Below, in pieces: positions 35,471 through 43,008 of a stretch of DNA of 64,000 nt. The stretch's first letter is position 1. Each line of letters starts with the position of its first letter. The stretch is from Nocardia vinacea NBRC 16497 (GTDB taxonomy: Bacteria; Actinomycetota; Actinomycetes; Mycobacteriales; Mycobacteriaceae), in NCBI RefSeq assembly GCF_000308835.1, contig NZ_BAGN01000109.1, forward strand, positions 1 through 64,000. The letters are read 5' to 3'. The position numbers and the translations under genes were made by a program. The notes beneath the pieces were generated by a model that saw nothing but the letters and a program-made list of their open reading frames with translations, ran no database searches and was not told where the DNA came from.

Positions 35471-37069
35471 GTGCAATCGACTGAAAAAGTAGAGCGCGTT
35501 GCACGGCATCAGTGGGTCACGATGCCACCGAGCGACCCCGACCCGCAGGTTGTGGAGCAGTGCACGAAGCATGCCATCAGCGCGGCCGTTGCCGATCTGG
35601 AAGGTGTATCGATCGAGTCGGTCACCATCAACCGGACCGGTCAATTCCATACTCCTCCAAGCGTATTCGGATTCCCAGTTTATGTGGAGGAAAATCTCCC
35701 TGACTACTGCGAAGTGCTCGTTCATCAGGCCAGCCCCGGCGGTCATATCGCTGAGGTCCGGGTGTGGGTTCCCTTGGTGTGGAACGGCCGGTTCCTCGGA
35801 ACCGGGGGCGGGGGTAATCGGACCACTTTCGGATTCATACCGGGTGACGACGTACGAAACACAACGTTGCCGAACGCTGTACGTAACGGCTTCGCGGCGG
35901 CAGGTACAGATGGCGGGGTCGGAGGCGACCCACGCCTATGGGATTGGCAGCTCATCGAGGAAACCGGAGAACTCGATGGTGAGCTGATCGAGAACTGGAT
36001 TCACCGCAGCACCCACGAGATGACACTGATCGGCAAGGCCGTCACCACAGCGATCCACGGAACCACACCCCGCTTCTCCTATTTTCAAGGCAGCTCCGGC
36101 GGTGGCCGGCAAGCACTCACGCAAGTTCAGCGGTATCCGAACGACTACGACGGAGTATGGGCAGCTGACCCGGCGATCAATTGGCCTCGCTTCATCCCCG
36201 CAGAGCTGTGGCCGGCTCTGGTAATGAAAGAACTCGACAACGCCCTTGCACCAGCGAAACTCGAAGCATTCCGGACCGCGGCGGTCGAGGATTTCAACCA
36301 GCGCAATGGAACATCAGAACCTTTCATTACCAGCGTCGAACCGCCGACCTTCGACGCGAAGCGACTGGTCGGACAGTCAACTTCTGCCGGGGACATCACC
36401 GAAACCGACGCCGCGGTCATGAACATGATCTGGGAGGGACCGAAAACGCCCTCCGGCGAGCAGCTCTGGTTCGGACTACGCCCCGGCGCAGAAACCTGGG
36501 GCGAGATGATGCCCGGTGTCGGACTGTGCGTCACGGTCGAAGACGACAACGGACAGCGCAAACCCGACCCGTTCTTGGGTGCTCTGGCGTGGTTTGGCAC
36601 CTGGATGCTTCGTGACCCGCAGTGGGACTGGACAACTCTGACGTTCGAAGAGTTCGCCCGTCTGTTCAAAAAAGGAGTCGAGGAGTTCGCGGATACGGCC
36701 ATCGACGACCCCGACCTTATTGGTCTGCGTGACGGCGGTGCCAAGCTGCTCCTCACGCACGGTGCGGACGACCAAGTGATCTTCTCCCAAGGAACAGTTC
36801 ACTACTTCGATCGTGTACTCGACCATATGGGCGGAGTCGCCGGCACAAGTAACTTCGCACGATTCTTCCTCTGCCCCGGCGACGGACACAGCTTCCGACT
36901 CGAGCAGAATTTCGGACTCGATCTGGCAACCGGGATGGTGGCACTGATGAACTGGGTGGAAAACGACATCGCACCCGAAAGCCTCGACCTGCTGCACTAC
37001 GCCGAGGACAAAATCGCCATCGACGGCACACGACAAGTCGACGCATACGCACTACATCCGAGCAAGTGA
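35471..37069 (+). CDS. tannase/feruloyl esterase-family hydrolase, copy 2
   Basis: A protein of about 532 aa. I prefer GTG 35471 to the ATG at 35456 because GAAGGG lies just before the GTG and the N-terminus then aligns with copy 1 (QSTEKVERV against QATERIERV). It has the nucleophile Ser of GSSGGG at about 209, an acid in THGADDQVIFSQGT and a histidine in GDGHSFR. It is cytoplasmic by lack of signal. It probably hydrolyses an ester imported by the adjacent ABC system to give a phenolic acid and an alcohol. The exact ester is unknown. Confidence 0.92.
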   Translation: MQSTEKVERVARHQWVTMPPSDPDPQVVEQCTKHAISAAVADLEGVSIESVTINRTGQFHTPPSVFGFPVYVEENLPDYCEVLVHQASPGGHIAEVRVWVPLVWNGRFLGTGGGGNRTTFGFIPGDDVRNTTLPNAVRNGFAAAGTDGGVGGDPRLWDWQLIEETGELDGELIENWIHRSTHEMTLIGKAVTTAIHGTTPRFSYFQGSSGGGRQALTQVQRYPNDYDGVWAADPAINWPRFIPAELWPALVMKELDNALAPAKLEAFRTAAVEDFNQRNGTSEPFITSVEPPTFDAKRLVGQSTSAGDITETDAAVMNMIWEGPKTPSGEQLWFGLRPGAETWGEMMPGVGLCVTVEDDNGQRKPDPFLGALAWFGTWMLRDPQWDWTTLTFEEFARLFKKGVEEFADTAIDDPDLIGLRDGGAKLLLTHGADDQVIFSQGTVHYFDRVLDHMGGVAGTSNFARFFLCPGDGHSFRLEQNFGLDLATGMVALMNWVENDIAPESLDLLHYAEDKIAIDGTRQVDAYALHPSK

Positions 37070-37247
37070 AATAGGCTCCGCCGAACACTTCTGAAATTGC
37101 CCACCACTCAGCTCGGCAGGGTATGTGAACACATGCTCGCCAGTGCAGTCCGAGCTTTTCCTCCTGTGCTACCGGGTCGTCGACCTGGACGCGTGGCGCG
37201 GCATTCACGACCCGGGCGCAAAGGAGCGAAAGACTCTGCGGCGGAAT

Positions 37248-38657
37248 CTAATACAAGATGTGACTGGGCACGGGAGTTGCCGATGACCGGCTGGGTCGGT
37301 ACCCCACTGCCGACGCCTGGACTCGCAGGATGCCATCCAAACGCACCGACTGACGTTCATGCCACTCATCGAAGGTGTCACCGATGTCGCGCGCTACATC
37401 GCGACCAGCCGCCACCCGCCCCCCGGTGCCCCGCAGCATCGCGGCCGCGGCCAGTCGAGCCCTGGTACTCAGGTCCATCACAGAATGTGGTGCGCGAACG
37501 CGCGACATCACCTCCACCACCGCACGCGCCAGATCCGGATCCGAGGCGGCGGCCCGATACAACTCGACCTCCAAAGCTGTCATCCCTTCGCCACGAGCGA
37601 GCCGATTCGTCCACTGATACATATCGAGACAGTCGAGTTCACGCCGACGCTCCCAGCCCCGCAGCGCCACGTCTAAGGCCGCTGAGTCCTCGAGCACGGG
37701 AGCGATTATTTCACCGAGCAACCGGCCGTACCGCAGAGCATCACGAATGCCTTGTGCGGTAACCGGATCCTTGAAATGCCCAGCATCGCCGGGCAGAGCC
37801 CACCCCGGTCCGCTCGAGCGCCGGAAATACGAAGTGATGCCGACCGCCGACCGAACTCGCCCAGCCATCGTGCACCCGCGCAGCCGCTCGGACAATCCTG
37901 GAATATCGGCGATCATCTCCTGGTAAGCGGCATCCGCACGCCCTACGACGTGCCGGGGTTCCTGCGCCGCAGGCTGGATCAGGCACAATAACAAACCCCC
38001 GTCACAAGGAAACGCCGTGCCCAGCGAGGTACCACTGCGCCACTGTGCGGCGACGTCGCGCCATTCGTCCCGGCCGTCGTGCCAATACCCGAAGTAGCAG
38101 GCGCGACCACTGGGTTTGCTTCGATACGGCTCGCCGACCCCGACCAGCCGCGCGACGGTGCTGCGCCGGCCATCGGCGCCGACCACTATCCGCGCACGTA
38201 GTTCATGCTCGTCGCCGGACCTATCGACGTAGTGAACGCCGACTACACGATTGCCGTCGCGAACCAGGTCGACGACACGGCATCGCTCGCGCAGCTCCGC
38301 TCCCGCCTCTCTGGCCGTCGCCACCAGCGCGGCGTCCAACCCCGGGCGACGCACACACATCCCGAAGTCCACCCCGCGGTAGGCCGTGAAGGGTGCCCGC
38401 ACGACATGACCGGCACCGACAGCGTAGGCAGTGGTCAACGGTGGAGCGCCGATCGCGCGCACCCGCTCCAGCGCCCCCAACCTCTCCAATTCGGCGACAC
38501 CTGAAGGCCATAGCAGATGAGTCGACAACGTGTCGGACGGAAATGCCGAGCTGTCGAGTCCGACCACCCGACGTCCCGCTCGCGCCAGTGCGGCCGCAAC
38601 GCTGCTACCGGCGCAGCGGGTTCCGACGACCACGGCATCCACGGTTTCGATGGGCAC
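37248..38657 (-). CDS. FAD-dependent oxidoreductase/monooxygenase
   Basis: A protein of about 469 aa with start GTG 38657, seven bases after GGGAGG. The N-terminal FAD motif is VVVGTRCAGSSVAAALARAG. Further motifs are GADGRRSTVARLVG and, for the flavin ribityl region, ALPGDAGHFKDPVTAQGI, a layout found in geranylgeranyl-reductase-like and aromatic-hydroxylase-like flavoproteins. The gene is divergent from the TetR at 38825 and has a perfect palindrome in its promoter, so that TetR probably represses it. The substrate is unknown. Confidence 0.92.
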   Translation of the reverse strand: MPIETVDAVVVGTRCAGSSVAAALARAGRRVVGLDSSAFPSDTLSTHLLWPSGVAELERLGALERVRAIGAPPLTTAYAVGAGHVVRAPFTAYRGVDFGMCVRRPGLDAALVATAREAGAELRERCRVVDLVRDGNRVVGVHYVDRSGDEHELRARIVVGADGRRSTVARLVGVGEPYRSKPSGRACYFGYWHDGRDEWRDVAAQWRSGTSLGTAFPCDGGLLLCLIQPAAQEPRHVVGRADAAYQEMIADIPGLSERLRGCTMAGRVRSAVGITSYFRRSSGPGWALPGDAGHFKDPVTAQGIRDALRYGRLLGEIIAPVLEDSAALDVALRGWERRRELDCLDMYQWTNRLARGEGMTALEVELYRAAASDPDLARAVVEVMSRVRAPHSVMDLSTRARLAAAAMLRGTGGRVAAGRDVARDIGDTFDEWHERQSVRLDGILRVQASAVGYRPSRSSATPVPSHILY

Positions 38658-38686
38658 CCTGAGCCTCCCATTGTGGGTCAATGTGT

Positions 38687-38703
38687 TCGGACACTATGTC
38701 CGA
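38687..38703. promoter_or_regulatory. palindromic operator between FAD oxidoreductase and TetR
   Basis: TCGGACA-CTA-TGTCCGA is a perfect 17-bp palindrome, 29 bp upstream of the oxidoreductase start. It is the natural binding site for the divergent TetR. Confidence 0.7.
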
Positions 38704-38824
38704 TGCAATGAGCATCCGGTGGTCGTCACCCGATTGTCAAGGGATTCGCGTCCGAGACCATCGATCGACTGCGGCACTGTCTGCGGCACAATGTCGGCAT
38801 GACTGAGCAGAAAGCGCGGTTGTC

Positions 38825-39460
38825 ATGGCGTCGCTGACGCGTACACCCGGACGTGACCGAGCCGAGCGTGACGAACGCCGAGACGCGGTAGAGCACCGCG
38901 TCCTGGCAGCCGTCGACAGACTGCTCGCCGACGGGACGTCGTACACCGAACTGGCTGTCCAGCGCATTGCCACCGAGGCCGATATCGCACGGTCGACCTT
39001 CTATCGCTACTTTCCCGACAAGAGCCGATTACTCATCCGCATGGCCGAATTGGCGACCGACGATCAGTTCCGGACCGCGGAACGATGGTGGGCGGCCAAC
39101 CATGCCGACGGTGAAGCCGGCGTTATCGAGGCGATGCGCATGATGATCGACGCCACGGAACAGCATCATCGGCTGCTGCGCGCCCTTATCGAGGTCTCGG
39201 CCTATGACTCCGATGTCGCGGCCTACTGGCATGCGCGTTTGCGGCGGTTCATCGACCTGGTCCGAAACCGGCTCGACACCGACCGCGACGCCGGATATCT
39301 GCCCGACCAAGCCGATACCGCGGCAACTGCTCTCGCACTCACCTGCATGGTCGAGCGATCCATCGACGTTTACTTCGCTACCGCACCGTCCCTGGACCCG
39401 CAACAACTTGCGCGAGCGCTCGGTCGCATCATCTGGCTGAGCGTCTCGCCGCAGACTTGA
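38825..39460 (+). CDS. TetR-family regulator
   Basis: A 211-aa protein. The HTH reads YTELAVQRIATEADIARSTF then YRYFPDKSRLLIRM. A helical ligand-binding domain follows. It is divergent from the FAD oxidoreductase at 37248-38657 with a palindrome between, which supports a local regulator-target pair. ATG 38825 lacks a strong ribosome site, so a slightly different start is possible. Confidence 0.92.
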   Translation: MASLTRTPGRDRAERDERRDAVEHRVLAAVDRLLADGTSYTELAVQRIATEADIARSTFYRYFPDKSRLLIRMAELATDDQFRTAERWWAANHADGEAGVIEAMRMMIDATEQHHRLLRALIEVSAYDSDVAAYWHARLRRFIDLVRNRLDTDRDAGYLPDQADTAATALALTCMVERSIDVYFATAPSLDPQQLARALGRIIWLSVSPQT

Positions 39461-39529
39461 CCTCGCGGACTGCGCGCCCCCGCATCGGTTAACTCTGGGC
39501 ATCAATCCCGAACGCGTCAACATCAACTG

Positions 39530-39778
39530 GTTTCGACGACCTGGTCGTCGGTCAGATCTTCGGCGGGGCACCGCCGGTAACCGTTACCAGTGAGCTGGCG
39601 ATCCACACCGTCAACCAAGACAACCGCACAGTGCTCGACTTCCATCGGAAAGCCGTGCTGCGACTGAGCCCGGACCTGAACCGCATCTGGGACGACGACG
39701 ATCTGTCCCGGACCGATGAACGACGACGACGCGAAGAAATTCGTTCCGGAGACATGGAATTCAGGCGCCTCCCGTGAA
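39530..39778 (+). pseudogene. MaoC-like dehydratase fragment
   Basis: One open stretch reads FDDLVVGQIFGGAPPVTVTS, then ELAIHTVNQDNRTVLDFHRK and AVLRL, resembling part of hotdog-fold MaoC-type hydratases. There is no start and no hydratase motif, and the rest is absent. The identification is tentative. The remaining bases from 39779 to 40062 show no gene. Confidence 0.45.
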
Positions 39779-40062
39779 CGCGTTCCCGGACAGCACTTCT
39801 CAACCACCCGGGGAAAACCCCAGGATGAGCGGGCCTGCCTGTGGTCGATACGACTAAGTCCTCCGCCGGATCAACCTGACCGGGTTGGCGGGTCCCGCAG
39901 CCGTCTATGTAGATCAGCTACCAGCCGACGGCGTTCAGCCTTCAGACCGCCGCATGGCGGGTGATGACCGCCGCTCGGCTGCTATTGCTGGCCATAACGC
40001 GGCGGCAAACTTATTGCGACCAGCCGCGACGAGGCGGCAGGTGTGCGTATTGCGAGGTTTGA

Positions 40063-41100
40063 ATGACTTTGACCGGAAACATCGGTGCCAATACTGATGG
40101 CGGGGTCCCACGCCCACCCGAACCACCAGTCGTAGGCCCACAGCCGACACTCGATCCCGAGTGCACGGCCGGTCTCGCCGCACTGCAGGAGATCATGCCC
40201 AAAACTATCATTCCGGAAACTATCGCTAATTGCAGAGAAATAACTACGACATTAGCAACGGCAACGGATGAGGATTTGCGTCGCAATGGTACCTACACTT
40301 TCTCGGAACGCGAGGTGCCCGGGCCGTCAGGCGCGCCGGCTATCACACTATTGATCTGCATGCCGTCCTCATCACAGGGACCGGTGCCGGCGATCTATAA
40401 CGTGCATGGCGGCGGAATGATCATGGCCAATCGCCGCACCGGAGTCCAAACCGTACTCGACTTGGCCGCGCCATTGGGCGCTGCCGTCATCTCGGTCGAA
40501 TACCGGCTCGCGCCCGAGCACCCTGATCCCGCACCCGTCGAAGACTGCTACGCCGGGCTTGCGTGGACCGCCGAACACGCGAGCGCACTCGGAATCGATC
40601 CCAGTCAGATCATCATCGTCGGCGGTAGCGCAGGTGGCGGCCTCGCTGCCGGTGTCGCATTGCTGGCACGGGACCGCGGTAATTCGCCTCTGCTCGGCCA
40701 GCTGCTGATGTGCCCGATGCTCGACGACCGCAACGACACGGCATCGGCACTGCAAATGGACGGCAGCGGCGTTTGGGACCGGACCGCCAACCGCACCGGC
40801 TGGCAGGCGCTCCTCGGTGAGCGCCAGGGTGGACAAGATGTCTCCCCTTACGCCGCCCCAGCGCGCGCCACCGATCTGTCCGGGCTGCCCCCCACCCTGA
40901 TCGATGTCGGATCCGCGGAAATATTCCGCGACGAAGCGGTCACCTACGCCTCCAGAATCTGGCAAGCCGGTGGATCCGCTGAACTACACGTCTGGCCAGG
41001 CGGTTTCCACGGGTACGAGGTGGCCGCTCCCGAAGCAGCCATATCGCGGGCAACAATCCGAGCCCGCAACGACTGGCTGGCTCGGCTGCTGGCGAAATGA
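40063..41100 (+). CDS. alpha/beta hydrolase (HSL/esterase family)
   Basis: A complete 345-aa esterase. It has the oxyanion motif HGGG near residue 114, SVEYRLAPEHPDPAPVED, the nucleophile in GGSAGGG near 186, a triad acid in the IDVGSAEIFRDE region and the histidine in GGFHGYE. GAGG precedes ATG 40063. It is a close paralogue of the partial gene at the left edge of the window. An SDR follows on the same strand, so an ester could be cleaved and the released alcohol oxidised, but no substrate can be named. Confidence 0.94.
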   Translation: MTLTGNIGANTDGGVPRPPEPPVVGPQPTLDPECTAGLAALQEIMPKTIIPETIANCREITTTLATATDEDLRRNGTYTFSEREVPGPSGAPAITLLICMPSSSQGPVPAIYNVHGGGMIMANRRTGVQTVLDLAAPLGAAVISVEYRLAPEHPDPAPVEDCYAGLAWTAEHASALGIDPSQIIIVGGSAGGGLAAGVALLARDRGNSPLLGQLLMCPMLDDRNDTASALQMDGSGVWDRTANRTGWQALLGERQGGQDVSPYAAPARATDLSGLPPTLIDVGSAEIFRDEAVTYASRIWQAGGSAELHVWPGGFHGYEVAAPEAAISRATIRARNDWLARLLAK

Positions 41101-41189
41101 GACAGGACAAGCGCTCATAAGGGAATTCACTGTCCCCGGTCTATGAACCTGACAAAAGGAGAGTTCGAAATGGGACGAGTCGACGGAAG

Positions 41190-41906
41190 GTGGCGCTGGT
41201 AACCGGCGCCGCGCGGGGTTTGGGCGCCGCGACCGCTCGACGGTTGGCTGACGAAGGCGCCTCGGTCGCGCTGACCGACGTGCTGGTGAATGAAGGCCGC
41301 GCGACTGCTGAGTCGATCCCGGGCGCACTGTTCCTCGAACAAGACGTCAGCGACGAGGCGCGTTGGCAGACCGTACTGGCCGAAATCAAGGACCGGTTCG
41401 GCGGCCTGCATGTGCTGGTCAACAACGCAGGCGCCGTGCGAATCGGTGCCATCGAAGATGCGACTCCGGACGACTTCCACTTCCACCAGCGGGTGCTGCT
41501 CGACGGAGGGTTCCTCGGGTGTAAGTACGGCCTGCCACTTATCACGGCATCCGGCGGCGGCGCGATTATCAATATCACCGCACTGGCGGGTGTCCGCGGT
41601 GTCGGTGCCCTCCCGGCGTACTCGACGATGAAGGCGGGACTCGCAGGCCTAACGCGGTCACTAGCCGTGCATTGTAAGGAGCAGGGCTATCCGGTCCGGG
41701 TGAACGCCGTCGCACCGGGCGCGCACGACACCCCGATGCTGCGGCAAGGTATGGCGGACGCCGACGAGGCGATGACACGGATCATCGAGGCTGGAATGAG
41801 CGATGCGGTCGACATCGCTAACACGGTTCTGTTCCTCGCCTCAGCGGAAGGCCGAAACGTAAACGGGCAGGAGCTGGTAGTCGACGGTGGAGCGAGTACC
41901 AGATAA
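41190..41906 (+). CDS. SDR-family oxidoreductase with a lost-base N-terminus
   Basis: From GTG 41190 the frame encodes a full Rossmann core (VALVTGAARGLGAATARRLA, VLVNNAG, serine region IINITALAG, catalytic YSTMK, C-terminal GQELVVDGGAST). It is 238 aa. The natural start appears to be ATG 41170, with AAAAGGAG upstream. Reading from it gives MGRVDG and then stops, because one A is missing in the run GGAAGG (expected GGAAAGG for DGKVALVTG). Either this is a sequencing error, a recent frameshift, or translation now begins at GTG 41190. A decayed paralogue lies at 1182-2030. Confidence 0.8.
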   Translation: MALVTGAARGLGAATARRLADEGASVALTDVLVNEGRATAESIPGALFLEQDVSDEARWQTVLAEIKDRFGGLHVLVNNAGAVRIGAIEDATPDDFHFHQRVLLDGGFLGCKYGLPLITASGGGAIINITALAGVRGVGALPAYSTMKAGLAGLTRSLAVHCKEQGYPVRVNAVAPGAHDTPMLRQGMADADEAMTRIIEAGMSDAVDIANTVLFLASAEGRNVNGQELVVDGGASTR

Positions 41907-42016
41907 CTGCCGATTCCAGATTGCTCTAACCCGTCAACTCCAGCAACGCTTCTCGCGCTACGCACGGCACCCCGGCCAAGATCATTAGTAGGGGTGCCCT
42001 GCACCGACCGGGCGAC

Positions 42017-42226
42017 ATGGAAGCTCGGCTGGTCGACGCGATCGCTCGCCGACTCGGTGCCGCCTCACATGGCATGGCCATCCGGGTGCAGGCAGCCATG
42101 ATCACGGGTGCGATTCAGATCATGGCCGAGGAATATGTCAGGCATGGAGACGAGTACGGCGACGACACTCGCGTCATCCTGGAGCAGGCCCTGCTTCTGG
42201 TTGCAGAGGGTTTTGCCGAGCAGTGA
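42017..42226 (+). pseudogene. possible TetR C-terminal fragment
   Basis: A 69-codon frame reading LVDAIARRLGAASHGMAIRV and AAMITGAIQIMAEEYVR looks like the last two helices of a TetR ligand-binding domain. There is no HTH upstream. Its end overlaps the end of the opposite-strand TetR. It is a remnant or a chance ORF. Confidence 0.35.
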
Positions 42227-42851
42227 GATCGCCGTCGAGCGCCGAAAATCCATCAGCGGCAGCCTTGGGTTCGACCTCGAGGATCGGAGCAGCCATCGAA
42301 GCTACATACGCGCCGAGGGTGGCGCGATCGGCACTCGACAGCGACCGCGTTTCGACCTTGTTCCGCAGGAACGCGATGCCCGTAATCAACGCGGCGAGCA
42401 ACTCGGCGCGCAGCGCCGCATCGGGACCGTCCAGGCGAGCTGCCAGCAATGACCCAAAAGTGATGTCGATGCGATCCCGAATGATCGCCCGGACGGTATC
42501 GTCGTTGGCCGCGCCGAGAAACCGGGCGATCCCCCCGACCTCGTCGGCGGCGGGGGCAACGCTCACATCCAGCGTGTGGTCGAGCAAAGTTACGGCCAAG
42601 TCGGCCAACGGCGTGCCATTGATGATCGCATTGGGTGCTGACGTGCCGGCAGCCTCTGCGAATAATTTCTCTTTGGACCCGAAGTAACGGTAGACCAACG
42701 CCTGGTTCACACCGGCGGTCGAGGCGACGTCACGGGTACTCGTGCCTTCGACACCACGCTGCGCCATCAATGCCCGCGCAGCCTCGAGTAACGCCATGCG
42801 GGTGGCTGCCGCATCGCGTCGCCGCGATTGCCGTTTTCCGGTGTCCACCAT
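42174..42851 (-). CDS. TetR-family regulator of the MFS pump
   Basis: A 225-aa protein with AAGGAG nine bases before ATG 42851. The HTH is ALMAQRGVEGTSTRDVASTA followed by VNQALVYRYFGSKEKLFAEA. It is divergent from the MFS gene at 43009, and the intergenic region carries three inverted repeats, so it should repress the pump and itself. Its C-terminal domain matches the TetR fragment at 29085. Confidence 0.93.
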   Translation of the reverse strand: MVDTGKRQSRRRDAAATRMALLEAARALMAQRGVEGTSTRDVASTAGVNQALVYRYFGSKEKLFAEAAGTSAPNAIINGTPLADLAVTLLDHTLDVSVAPAADEVGGIARFLGAANDDTVRAIIRDRIDITFGSLLAARLDGPDAALRAELLAALITGIAFLRNKVETRSLSSADRATLGAYVASMAAPILEVEPKAAADGFSALDGDLTARQNPLQPEAGPAPG

Positions 42852-42880
42852 CAGCCATCACTCCTTGATCGTCAAATGAC

Positions 42881-42909
42881 CAGTTCAGTGTAGAAGGGCC
42901 ACTGAACTG
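42881..42909. promoter_or_regulatory. 10-bp inverted repeat near TetR start
   Basis: CAGTTCAGTG (42881-42890) and CACTGAACTG (42900-42909) are perfectly complementary arms with a nine-base spacer. The repeat is 30 bp upstream of the TetR ATG. It could be an operator or an mRNA hairpin of the TetR leader. Confidence 0.6.
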
Positions 42910-42937
42910 CAGTGACAGCGATCACTCCTCCACATGT

Positions 42938-42993
42938 AGTCAATCGTTGACTTATGCGATAGCCCAATCTAGCGTGTAAGTCATCAACTGACT
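42938..42993. promoter_or_regulatory. tandem TetR operators AGTCA-N5-TGACT upstream of MFS
   Basis: One site is AGTCAATCGTTGACT (42938-42952) and the other AGTCATCAACTGACT (42979-42993). Both have the same arms and spacing, and their centres are 41 bp apart, about four helical turns. The second ends 15 bp before the GTG of the MFS gene. Confidence 0.7.
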
Positions 42994-43008
42994 ACATAGG
43001 AGGTAGCG

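Larger units (their letters stand above)
32850..37069. repeat. duplicated module, intact copy (permease start, binding protein, esterase)
   Basis: This is the counterpart of 22083-25693. Gene order, promoter repeats and coding sequences correspond, and all genes here are open. It also includes the complete permease to its left. Bases 32877-33636 (760 bp) are the divergent promoter region between permease and binding protein, with no other gene seen. Confidence 0.75.
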
